From the NCBI GenBank assembly GCA_007136375.1, contig SLHB01000403.1, positions 1-5,873 on the forward strand: DNA of 5,873 nucleotides. Direction: 5' to 3'. The notes beneath the pieces were generated by a model. That model saw nothing but the letters and a program-made list of their open reading frames with translations, did not search any database and was not told the origin of the DNA. Below, piece by piece: positions 1 to 5,381 of the stretch (positions are counted from its first letter, which is position 1; the number at the start of each line of letters is the position of its first letter). This DNA is from Candidatus Hydrogenedentota bacterium (lineage in GTDB: Bacteria > Hydrogenedentota > Hydrogenedentia > Hydrogenedentales > SLHB01). The position numbers and the translations under genes are program-made.

Positions 1-612
1 AAGCTCGTGTCGAATCTCTTGGTGGCCGCGGGCGCGAACCGCGTGTTGACGCTGGACCTCCACTGCGGCCAGATCCAGGGGTTCTTCGATATTCCGGTGG
101 ACCATCTGAACAGCGAGAAGACCTTCGTCGACCACCTGTTGCAGCGAAATAAGGACAACTGGGTGGTCGTCTCGCCCGACACCGGCAGCGTGAAGCGCGC
201 GCGGGAAGTGGCGAACCGCATGGAGGCCCCCCTCGCCATCGTGGATAAGCGCCGGCCCAAGGAAAACGAGACCGAGGTGATGAACCTCATCGGCGACGTC
301 CGTGGACGGCACGCCCTCATCTTCGATGACCTGATTGACACCGCGGGCACCCTCGTCCGCGCGGCCAAGGCCGTCCGCGACCAGGGCGCGCTGGATGTAA
401 TGGCCTGCGCGACGCACGCTGTGTTTAGCGGCAACGCGGTCACGCGTATCAATGAATCGGTTCTCGACGAGGTCTTGGTCAGCGATTCCATTCCCTTGTC
501 CGCGGAGGCGGCGGCCAGCCCGAAGATCCAGGCGCTGCCCTTCGCGCCCCTCATCGGCGAAGCCATCCGGCGCATCCACGAGGAAGAGTCGATTAGCATT
601 TTGTTCCGGTAA
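1..612 (+). CDS. prs: Ribose-phosphate pyrophosphokinase (PRPP synthase), 3' part
   Basis: Cytosolic enzyme that transfers pyrophosphate from ATP to ribose 5-phosphate, giving PRPP for purine, pyrimidine, histidine, tryptophan and NAD synthesis. The reading frame is already open at base 1, so the gene is cut by the window edge. The 203 visible codons match roughly residue 110 to the C-terminus of a ~315-residue family. Visible motifs (residue 1 = base 1) are the flexible-loop/catalytic region DLHCGQIQGFFD (19-30, catalytic His at 21), VVSPDTG, VDKRRP, the PRPP-binding loop FDDLIDTAGT (bases 322-351), and the family-typical end SISILF. Cys at residue 22 sits where Ala is usual in DLHA. It is followed after 21 bases by rplY, the classic prs-ctc-pth order, so probably one transcript. 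The internal GTG at 7 is not the true start. Identification is essentially certain. Confidence 0.97.
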   Translation, partial: KLVSNLLVAAGANRVLTLDLHCGQIQGFFDIPVDHLNSEKTFVDHLLQRNKDNWVVVSPDTGSVKRAREVANRMEAPLAIVDKRRPKENETEVMNLIGDVRGRHALIFDDLIDTAGTLVRAAKAVRDQGALDVMACATHAVFSGNAVTRINESVLDEVLVSDSIPLSAEAAASPKIQALPFAPLIGEAIRRIHEEESISILFR

Positions 613-619
613 CGGATTT

Positions 620-624
620 GGAGG
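620..624 (+). promoter_or_regulatory. Ribosome binding site of rplY
   Basis: GGAGG lies 9 bases before the ATG at 634, in the short prs-rplY gap. It supports that start over other in-frame codons. Confidence 0.75.
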
Positions 625-633
625 CGTTTCAAC

Positions 634-1275
634 ATGGAACTGCAAACGATAAAGGCGTCGCTGCGTCCGGCGCGGAAGAAGAGCGACATCCGGCGCCAGC
701 GCGCCCAGGGGCTTATCCCCACGGTCCTGTATGGCCTTGGCCGCGAGCCTGTTTCCCTGGCGGTGCCGTACCCCGACTTTCTAAAGGTCACCCACTCGGC
801 CGGCGGCGAACACGCCGTCGTGCAAATCGAAGTGGAAGGCGGCGCGGACATGGGCGGCCCCGCCATGATCAAGGCGGTGCAGCACCACCCCTTCAAGGAT
901 TTCATTCTCCACGCCGACTTCCAGCGCATCAATCTCGACGAAGAGATCCACACCTACGTGTCCATCAACCTCGTGGGCAAGCCGAAGGGCTTGCAGGACG
1001 GCGGCGTCTTGGACACGCAACTGCGCGAAGTTGAAGTGGCCTGTCTCGCCTTGGATGTGCCCGATCAGCTTGACATCGACATCTCCGGCCTCGAAGTGGG
1101 CGAAAGCCTCCATGTCGGCGACCTGGCCGCTCCGCCCACGGTGCGGGTGATTACCGAGGCCGACCGGACCATCGCGACCGTCTTGGCGCCGCGCGTGGTG
1201 ACCGAGGAAGAGGAAGCCGCGGAAGGCGAGGAAGAGGCCGCTGAAGAAGAAGGCGAAGAAGAAGGCGAAGGGTAG
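634..1275 (+). CDS. rplY: 50S ribosomal protein L25, long CTC/TL5 form with acidic tail
   Basis: Ribosomal protein that binds 5S rRNA in the central protuberance of the large subunit. The 213-residue product is the two-domain CTC form (general stress protein Ctc of Bacillus, TL5 of Thermus), not the ~94-residue L25 of E. coli. The N-terminal L25 domain (about 4-95) shows the basic start KKSDIRRQRAQG and IPTVLYGLG (28-36), followed by HADFQRIN (93-100). The C-terminal CTC domain (about 100-188) contains GGVLDTQLREVEVACLALDVP and the GESLHVGDL motif (156-164). Residues 191-213 are a low-complexity tail with 15 Glu in 23 residues, the rest Ala and Gly. The start is fixed by GGAGG at 620-624. It sits 21 bases after prs and 45 bases before pth, consistent with an operon. 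Acidic tails are common in this family but vary in length. Confidence 0.96.
   Translation: MELQTIKASLRPARKKSDIRRQRAQGLIPTVLYGLGREPVSLAVPYPDFLKVTHSAGGEHAVVQIEVEGGADMGGPAMIKAVQHHPFKDFILHADFQRINLDEEIHTYVSINLVGKPKGLQDGGVLDTQLREVEVACLALDVPDQLDIDISGLEVGESLHVGDLAAPPTVRVITEADRTIATVLAPRVVTEEEEAAEGEEEAAEEEGEEEGEG
1246..1269 (+). repeat. Two tandem copies of a 12-base unit in the rplY tail
   Basis: GAAGAAGGCGAA occurs twice, back to back (1246-1257 and 1258-1269), inside the Glu/Gly-rich end of rplY. The unit is in frame and adds Glu-Glu-Gly-Glu per copy. It probably arose by slippage in GA-rich DNA. Confidence 0.8.
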
Positions 1276-1278
1276 CCG

Positions 1279-1301
1279 GGCCCAGCCCGCAGCCGTGGGC
1301 C
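1279..1301 (+). other. Short inverted repeat between rplY and pth
   Basis: GGCCCA (1279-1284) and TGGGCC (1296-1301) form a perfect 6-bp stem with an 11-base loop, starting 4 bases after the rplY stop. No T-tract follows, so it is not a standard intrinsic terminator. In sequence this GC-rich it could be chance, or a weak processing or attenuating structure. Confidence 0.3.
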
Positions 1302-1320
1302 GCCGCCGGGGCGCCGTGTC

Positions 1321-1887
1321 ATGAAGCTTGTCGCTGGATTGGGCAACCCCGGCCCGCGCTATCACGGCACGCGCCACAACGCGGGTTTCATGACCGTGGA
1401 CCGGCTCGCCAGCCAGTTGGGCGTGGCCTTCAACCGGGAAAAACACCAGGCCCTTCTGGCCGAGGCGCGGGTAGGCGGCGAGAAAGTCCTGCTGGCGAAG
1501 CCGCTCACTTTCATGAACCGGAGCGGCGCCGCCGTCGCGCCGCTCATCCGCAACACGCCGGAAGGACCCTCGGGCCTGCTCGTCGTCACCGACGACACCG
1601 AGCTTCCCCCTGGCCGCTTGCGCATGCGGGCCAAGGGCAGTTCCGGCGGGCACAATGGCTTGAAATCCATAATCGCTCACGTGGGAACCCAGGAGTTCGC
1701 GCGGCTGCGCATAGGCGTGGGGAAAGGGGATGGCGGCGCCATGACCGGCCATGTGCTAGGCCGGTTCACGCCAGAGGAGAAGCCAGTCTTCGAAGAGGCC
1801 GTGGAGCGCGCCGCCAACGCCGTCTTGTTGTTCCTGGAGGAGGGACTCGAGCGCGCCATGGCCATGGCCAACCAGGCCGCGCCCTAA
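1321..1887 (+). CDS. pth: Peptidyl-tRNA hydrolase
   Basis: Cytosolic esterase that releases peptides from peptidyl-tRNA dropped by stalled ribosomes, recycling tRNA. The product has 188 residues, normal for the bacterial Pth family. The N-terminal signature GLGNPGPRYHGTRHNAGF (6-23) contains Asn9 and catalytic His19. Further active-site positions are Asn66 in KPLTFMNRSG, Asp91 in VVTDDTELP and Asn112 in SSGGHNGLKSI, corresponding to E. coli N10, H20, N68, D93 and N114. RIGVGKG (130-136) and GHVLGRF (143-149) are also typical. Thr90 precedes the catalytic-site Asp where His is usual. The ATG at 1321 gives the canonical MKLVAGLGNPG start, but only a weak G-rich stretch (GGGG, 1308-1311) precedes it. 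Translation may depend on coupling to or read-through from rplY. It is third in the prs-rplY-pth order. Confidence 0.96.
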   Translation: MKLVAGLGNPGPRYHGTRHNAGFMTVDRLASQLGVAFNREKHQALLAEARVGGEKVLLAKPLTFMNRSGAAVAPLIRNTPEGPSGLLVVTDDTELPPGRLRMRAKGSSGGHNGLKSIIAHVGTQEFARLRIGVGKGDGGAMTGHVLGRFTPEEKPVFEEAVERAANAVLLFLEEGLERAMAMANQAAP

Positions 1888-1954
1888 GTTCCCCACACAC
1901 CGCCTTTCCGTACCTTGCTCCCGGTCAGGCGCGGCTAAGAAAGATTGCAAAGCC

Positions 1955-2467
1955 ATGAGACACACCATTAGCGTTCTCGTCGAAAACCAGTTCGGCGTCT
2001 TGTCCCGCGTGGCGGGGCTCTTTAGCGCCCGTGGGTACAACATCGACAGCCTCTGCGTCGGAGAGACCGACGAGCCCTCCATCTCCAGAATGACCGTCGT
2101 GGTGCGGGGCGACGACCGGGTGCTTCAGCAGATCATCAATCAGCTCAACAAGCTGGTCGGCATCATCGAGGTCACCGATCTGACCCAGACGGATTTCGTC
2201 GAGCGCGAGTTGGTGATGTTGAAGATGGCCGTCTCCACCCGGGAGCGCACGGAGATCATTGAGATCGCGAACATCTTCCGGGCCAAGGTCGTGGACATGG
2301 GCGACGGCGCCATTACCGTGGAAGCCACGGGCGCTAGCGACAAGATCAGCGCGTTCATCGACATGATGCGCTCTTTCAACATACAGGAACTGGTGCGCAC
2401 GGGCCGCATCGCCATTGGCCGGTCGCCCAAGGCAAATGAGAAAGGAGACGGCGCCGTTTATGGCTAA
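1955..2467 (+). CDS. ilvN: Acetolactate synthase (AHAS) small, regulatory subunit
   Basis: Regulatory subunit of acetohydroxyacid synthase, the first common enzyme of branched-chain amino acid synthesis. It activates the catalytic subunit IlvB and carries valine feedback inhibition. The product has 170 residues (family about 160-175). An N-terminal ACT domain (about 2-75) holds ENQFGVLSRVAGLFS and RGYNIDSL. Asn11, Gly14 and Asn29, known in E. coli IlvH as part of the valine site, are all kept, so valine inhibition is likely. The C-terminal ACT-like domain (about 80-158) holds VERELVMLK and FRAKVVDMG. No strong Shine-Dalgarno is visible before ATG 1955, only an A/G stretch (about 1937-1943), yet the start matches the family's usual MR-x-IS-VLVEN. 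No ilvB lies upstream; the gene follows pth after 67 bases and overlaps ilvC by 8 bases. The symbol ilvH would serve equally well. Confidence 0.95.
   Translation: MRHTISVLVENQFGVLSRVAGLFSARGYNIDSLCVGETDEPSISRMTVVVRGDDRVLQQIINQLNKLVGIIEVTDLTQTDFVERELVMLKMAVSTRERTEIIEIANIFRAKVVDMGDGAITVEATGASDKISAFIDMMRSFNIQELVRTGRIAIGRSPKANEKGDGAVYG
2441..2447 (+). promoter_or_regulatory. Ribosome binding site of ilvC
   Basis: AAAGGAG inside the last codons of ilvN lies 12 bases before the ATG at 2460. This supports 2460 as the ilvC start over in-frame TTG 2415 or ATG 2436, which would add 15 or 8 residues absent from the family. Confidence 0.65.
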
Positions 2468-3455
2468 GATCTATTACGAGCAGGACTGCGACCTAGGCCG
2501 GCTCGCCGGCAAGACCGTCAGCGTCATCGGCTACGGCAGCCAGGGCCACGCCCACGCCATGAACCTGCGGGACAGCGGCGTCAACGTCCTCGTCGGCCAA
2601 CGCAAGGATCCCGCCAGCAAGAACTATCAAGCCGCCGTTGAGGCGGGCTTCGAAGTGGTGACGGCGGACGAGGCCACAAAACGCGGGGACATCATCGTCA
2701 TCCTCGTGCCGGACACGGTGCAAAAAAGCCTCTTCGAGAACGAAATCGCCCCGAATCTAGCGCCGGGCAACGCCCTTATGTTTGCCCACGGCTTCAACAT
2801 CCATTTCAAATGCATCGAACCGCCGGCCGGCGTGGACGTCTTCATGATCGCGCCCAAGGCCCCCGGCCATCTCGTCCGCGACGAGTACGTGAGCGGTCAT
2901 GGCACGCCCTGTCTCGTAGCGATTCAACAAGACGCCACCGGCGAGGCCTTGCCCAACGCCCTCGCTTATGGCGCGGCCCTCGGCGGCGCCCGCGCGGGCA
3001 TCCTGGAGACCACCTTCCAGGAGGAAACCGAGACGGACCTTTTCGGCGAACAGACCGTGCTCTGCGGTGGTTCCGCGGCCTTGATCAAGGCCGGCTTCGA
3101 AACCCTTGTCGAGGCGGGCTACCAGCCGGAGATCGCCTACTTCGAAGTCATGCATGAACTCAAGCTGATTGTTGATCTCTACTACCGGGGCGGGTTAAAG
3201 TTTATGAACGAGTCCGTCAGCGACACGGCGGAGTATGGCGGGCTTTCCGTCGGGCCAAAAGTGATTGGCGAAGAGACCCGGAAGGCCATGAAGGAATCTC
3301 TGGAACGCATTCAGTCCGGCGAATTCGCCCGGGAGTGGCTGGAAGAGTACGCCTCGGGCGGTAAACGCTTCCGGCAACTGCGGGACGCGGACGCCTCCCA
3401 TCCCATTGAGGAGGTGGGGGCCAAACTCCGCAAGATGATGGCCTGGATCAAGTAG
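2460..3455 (+). CDS. ilvC: Ketol-acid reductoisomerase, class I (short form)
   Basis: Mg-dependent enzyme that rearranges and reduces 2-acetolactate or 2-aceto-2-hydroxybutyrate in valine, leucine and isoleucine synthesis. From ATG 2460 the product is 331 residues, the class I length. The N-terminal Rossmann domain has GYGSQGHAHAMNLRDSG (24-40) and FAHGFNIHF (108-116, His110). APKAPGH (131-137) carries Lys133. The all-helical C-terminal domain (from about 183) holds the metal and substrate ligands Asp193 and Glu197 (TDLFGEQ), Glu229 and Glu233 (AYFEVMHE) and Ser254 (ESVSDTAEYG). The cofactor-specificity loop after strand beta-2 reads GQRKDPASKNY (46-56). Compared with remembered class I sequences it looks about two residues longer and has Asp49, so NADPH or NADH preference is uncertain. 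The start overlaps the ilvN stop by 8 bases, implying translational coupling. A strong terminator lies 6 bases after the stop. Confidence 0.97.
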   Translation: MAKIYYEQDCDLGRLAGKTVSVIGYGSQGHAHAMNLRDSGVNVLVGQRKDPASKNYQAAVEAGFEVVTADEATKRGDIIVILVPDTVQKSLFENEIAPNLAPGNALMFAHGFNIHFKCIEPPAGVDVFMIAPKAPGHLVRDEYVSGHGTPCLVAIQQDATGEALPNALAYGAALGGARAGILETTFQEETETDLFGEQTVLCGGSAALIKAGFETLVEAGYQPEIAYFEVMHELKLIVDLYYRGGLKFMNESVSDTAEYGGLSVGPKVIGEETRKAMKESLERIQSGEFAREWLEEYASGGKRFRQLRDADASHPIEEVGAKLRKMMAWIK

Positions 3456-3460
3456 CAAAC

Positions 3461-3488
3461 GCCGCGGCTTCGGCCGCGGCTTTTTTTT
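3461..3488 (+). terminator. Intrinsic terminator after ilvC (UUCG tetraloop)
   Basis: GCCGCGGC (3461-3468) and GCCGCGGC (3473-3480) form a perfect 8-bp GC stem closing a C(UUCG)G tetraloop, followed by eight T (3481-3488). It starts 6 bases after the ilvC stop and should end the upstream transcript efficiently. The reverse direction lacks a T-tract, so it acts on the + strand only. Confidence 0.95.
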
Positions 3489-3521
3489 CGCCGCCCGGGC
3501 GCTTCGCGGGGCCATGCACGA

Positions 3522-3527
3522 GGGAGG
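3522..3527 (+). promoter_or_regulatory. Ribosome binding site of the zinc-ribbon gene
   Basis: GGGAGG lies 10 bases before ATG 3538. It sits just downstream of the in-frame ATG at 3514 and so would be inside the longer version, which favours 3538 as the start. Confidence 0.7.
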
Positions 3528-3537
3528 CAAGAACGCC

Positions 3538-4272
3538 ATGGAGAATCTATTACGCTTGCAGGCCCTTGATCTGAAGATCGAGGCCTGCAAGAAGCGGGAG
3601 ACAGAGATCCCGAAGCAGAAGGAGCGCCTCGAGGCCAAGCGCGCGCGTCTTGCCGCCGAATTGGAGGATCGCGAGGCTGCGTGCAAGAAGTTGGAGGTGG
3701 ACCAGCGCGAGTGCTACAAGGATATCGACCAACTGCAAACCCACCTCAATAAGTATCAGGCTCAGCTCAACACCGTCAAGAAGAACGAGGAGTATCAGGC
3801 GCTCCTTCACGAAATCGACAGTGTTAAGGAGCAAATCGCCCAGAAAGAAGAGCACATCCTGGCGATCATGATGGAATTGGAAGAAGCCCAAGAGGGCATC
3901 CAAGCCACCCGCGAGCGGATCAAACAGGAACTCGCGCGCTTGGACGAAGAAGCCGCCGCGGTGGATGAAGAATTGGCCGAGGCTCAAGCGGCGCGGCGGG
4001 AACTGGAGGAAAACGCCAAGGTCATCGCCGGAGAAGTGGATGAGACCCTTCTCGCCCGCTACCGGCGCATCCAGAACGGGCCCAAGGCTGGCGCGGCGGT
4101 GGTGCCCCTCAATGGCGAGGTCTGCACGGGCTGCCACATGAGCCTGCCCCCCCAACTCGTGAACGAAGTGTGGGGCGGACAAATCAAGGCTTGCAACCAT
4201 TGCGGCCGCCTTCTTTACCGCAGGGAGAATTTCGAGAGCGGCCCCGCCAGCCAAGCCAACGCCTACTCGTAA
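3538..4272 (+). CDS. Coiled-coil protein with C-terminal C4 zinc ribbon (COG1579 / CdsZ-like)
   Basis: From ATG 3538 the product has 244 residues. Residues about 10-170 are charged, Glu/Lys-rich and predicted by eye to form long coiled coils, with a central conserved stretch VKKNEEYQALLHEID (80-94) typical of COG1579. The C-terminal zinc ribbon has Cys196 and Cys199 (EVCTGCHMSLPPQ) and Cys219 and Cys222 (ACNHCGRLLYR). Family members include chlamydial CdsZ and Helicobacter HP0958/FlgZ, which binds RpoN and flagellin mRNA. In most bacteria the role is poorly defined, and a ribosome- or RNA-related function is only an inference. No signal peptide or membrane segment is seen, so it should be cytosolic. 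It starts 49 bases after the ilvC terminator, so it needs its own promoter or read-through; none is clear. The Shine-Dalgarno favours this start over ATG 3514, which would add 8 residues. Confidence 0.9.
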   Translation: MENLLRLQALDLKIEACKKRETEIPKQKERLEAKRARLAAELEDREAACKKLEVDQRECYKDIDQLQTHLNKYQAQLNTVKKNEEYQALLHEIDSVKEQIAQKEEHILAIMMELEEAQEGIQATRERIKQELARLDEEAAAVDEELAEAQAARRELEENAKVIAGEVDETLLARYRRIQNGPKAGAAVVPLNGEVCTGCHMSLPPQLVNEVWGGQIKACNHCGRLLYRRENFESGPASQANAYS

Positions 4273-4403
4273 CGCGGGTCCACTTCCCGGCCTGCGCTCG
4301 CGCCCGGGGCCCATGCAACTTTCGCCGCCCAAAGCGGATCCCATTCGCCAAGGGGCCGGCATCTTCCTTCCGCCCTAAGCGGCGCCTTCGCTGGAGAATT
4401 TCC

Positions 4404-4415
4404 CGCAAATTTGCG
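4404..4415. promoter_or_regulatory. Perfect 12-bp palindrome, possible operator
   Basis: CGCAAATTTGCG is a perfect dyad with an AT core inside otherwise GC-rich non-coding DNA, about 120 bases upstream of accD. It is flanked by TCCC and GGGA (4401-4404 and 4421-4424), adding loose symmetry. The form suits a dimeric regulator, but no known operator family was recognised. Confidence 0.35.
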
Positions 4416-4446
4416 ATGATGGGAGCCTCCGCCGCCCACTCCCGGC

Positions 4447-4474
4447 TGGATATAGATCGCGGCCGCCATACACT
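4447..4474 (+). promoter_or_regulatory. Weak sigma70-like promoter candidate for accD-folC
   Basis: TGGATA (4447-4452) and TACACT (4469-4474) each match 4 of 6 consensus bases with a 16-base spacer, 61 bases before accD. A second equally weak pair, TGGAGA (4392-4397) and GATGAT (4415-4420), has a 17-base spacer and overlaps the palindrome. A promoter is expected somewhere in this gap, but neither pair is strong. Confidence 0.25.
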
Positions 4475-4487
4475 GAACCCCAGAGAA

Positions 4488-4510
4488 CGCGCGTTCCGTC
4501 AGGGCGCGCG
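4488..4510 (+). promoter_or_regulatory. Stem-loop in the accD leader
   Basis: Bases 4488-4496 pair with 4502-4510 to give a 9-bp stem (seven Watson-Crick pairs, six of them consecutive G-C pairs at the base, and two G-T wobbles) with a 5-base loop. The wobbles become mismatches on the other strand, so it folds better in + strand RNA. It ends 25 bases before the accD ATG. It has no T-tract, so it is a leader structure rather than a terminator. Confidence 0.45.
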
Positions 4511-4535
4511 CATGAACCGATAGAAGAAGATTCCC

Positions 4536-5381
4536 ATGCCTTTTCTAAACCGACGCCGATTCGTATCCGTTATAGGCCGCAAGAGCGCCGTGCCCGAGGG
4601 CGTCTGGGTGAAATGCCCGGGCTGCGCCCAAGCCGTGTACCGCAACGAGGTGGACGAAAATCAGCAGGTCTGCCCGAACTGCGGCCACCACTACCGGATC
4701 AACGCGCGCAAGCGCATCGAATACACCCTCGATCCCGGCTCCTTCGAGGAAACCCACGCCGCCGTGGAGACGGTGGACCCCCTGGAGTTCACCGTGGGCG
4801 GGGTCACATATGAGCAGAAGGTCGCCAAGGCCAAGGCCACCCACGGGCTGAAGGAGGCCCTGGTGACCGGGTTCGGCGCCGTCGAAGAAACGCGGGCCGC
4901 CTTCGGGTTCATGGACCCATATTTCATGGGCGGCAGCATGGGCTCGGCCCTCGGCGAGAAATTCTGCCGGCTCGCCCAAGACGCCATCCGCGAACGGCTG
5001 CCCCTTGTCGTCTTCGCCGCGTCGGGCGGCGCGCGCATGCAAGAGGGCATCCTCAGCCTCATGCAGATGGCCAAAACCGCCGACGCCGTCCGCCAACTCA
5101 ACGAGGCCGGCTCGCCCTACATCTCCGTGCTGACGGATCCCACCACCGGCGGCGTGTACGCCAGCTTCGCCAGTCTCGGCGATGTCGTTCTGGCCGAGCC
5201 CAAGGCCCTCATCGGTTTCGCGGGCCCCCGGCTCATCGAGGGCGCCCTCAAGGTCAAGCTCCCGGAAGGGTTTCAGACTGCGGAGTATCAGGCGTCCCAT
5301 GGCTTTGTCGACCGCATCGTAGCCCGTTCCGAGATGCGCGAAACCCTGGGCAAGTTCCTCAGGTACTTGAGCCGTTCGTGA
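4536..5381 (+). CDS. accD: Acetyl-CoA carboxylase carboxyltransferase subunit beta
   Basis: With AccA it forms the cytosolic carboxyltransferase that moves CO2 from carboxybiotin on AccB to acetyl-CoA, giving malonyl-CoA, the committed step of fatty acid synthesis. The product is 281 residues, normal for the family. An N-terminal zinc ribbon has Cys27, Cys30, Cys46 and Cys49 (CPGC and CPNCGHHYR), the same spacing as E. coli AccD. The crotonase-fold domain has FMGGSMGSALGEKF (130-143), the oxyanion-type loop ASGGARMQEG (162-171), TDPTTGGVYASFA (200-212) and IGFAGPRLIEGAL (226-238). Tyr208 replaces the small Ser/Thr usual after GGV. Only a purine-rich AGAAGAAGA (4522-4530) precedes ATG 4536. 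The stop overlaps the folC start in GTGA, making accD-folC a coupled pair as in many bacteria. E. coli carboxyltransferase is reported to bind acc mRNA through its zinc domain, so autoregulation is conceivable here. Confidence 0.97.
   Translation: MPFLNRRRFVSVIGRKSAVPEGVWVKCPGCAQAVYRNEVDENQQVCPNCGHHYRINARKRIEYTLDPGSFEETHAAVETVDPLEFTVGGVTYEQKVAKAKATHGLKEALVTGFGAVEETRAAFGFMDPYFMGGSMGSALGEKFCRLAQDAIRERLPLVVFAASGGARMQEGILSLMQMAKTADAVRQLNEAGSPYISVLTDPTTGGVYASFASLGDVVLAEPKALIGFAGPRLIEGALKVKLPEGFQTAEYQASHGFVDRIVARSEMRETLGKFLRYLSRS

Larger units (their letters stand above)
4273..4535 (+). other. Non-coding gap upstream of accD
   Basis: These 263 bases hold no credible gene. Frames open across them are out-of-frame extensions without family resemblance. 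No tRNA or RNase P, tmRNA or 6S RNA signature was recognised. No clear terminator follows the zinc-ribbon gene: the best pairing is CCCGG (4286-4290) with CCGGG (4304-4308), without a T-tract. The right half is less GC-rich and carries a palindrome, promoter-like boxes and a hairpin, listed separately. It is most simply read as the promoter and 5' leader of accD-folC. Confidence 0.6.

Noticed and set aside
781..1752. 323-codon antisense ORF across rplY and pth
   Set aside because: It is opposite two clear genes, has no recognisable family motif, and is typical of stop-poor antisense frames in GC-rich coding DNA.
1915..1941. Possible promoter before ilvN (TTGCTC and TAAGAA)
   Set aside because: Only 3 of 6 matches in each box and a 15-base spacer; not distinguishable from chance.
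2415..2459. Longer ilvC start (TTG 2415 or ATG 2436)
   Set aside because: The family starts at MAKIYYEQD, and AAAGGAG at 2441-2447 is placed for ATG 2460.
3492..3501. Palindrome CGCCCGGGCG after the ilvC terminator
   Set aside because: A short all-GC palindrome is expected by chance in this composition.
3550..4362. 270-codon antisense ORF opposite the zinc-ribbon gene
   Set aside because: Its leucine-rich translation is the mirror of Glu/Lys/Gln-rich coiled-coil codons; no independent support.
4170..4523. 117-codon + strand ORF running from the zinc-ribbon gene into the accD leader
   Set aside because: It overlaps the conserved zinc-ribbon coding region out of frame, and its Arg/Pro-rich product resembles nothing known.
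4273..4535. Hidden structured RNA such as RNase P RNA in the gap after the zinc-ribbon gene
   Set aside because: No conserved RNase P, tmRNA or 6S core sequences were recognised, and the gap is short for RNase P RNA.
4545..5300. 251-codon antisense ORF opposite accD
   Set aside because: Mirror of a strongly conserved gene; no family resemblance or start signal.
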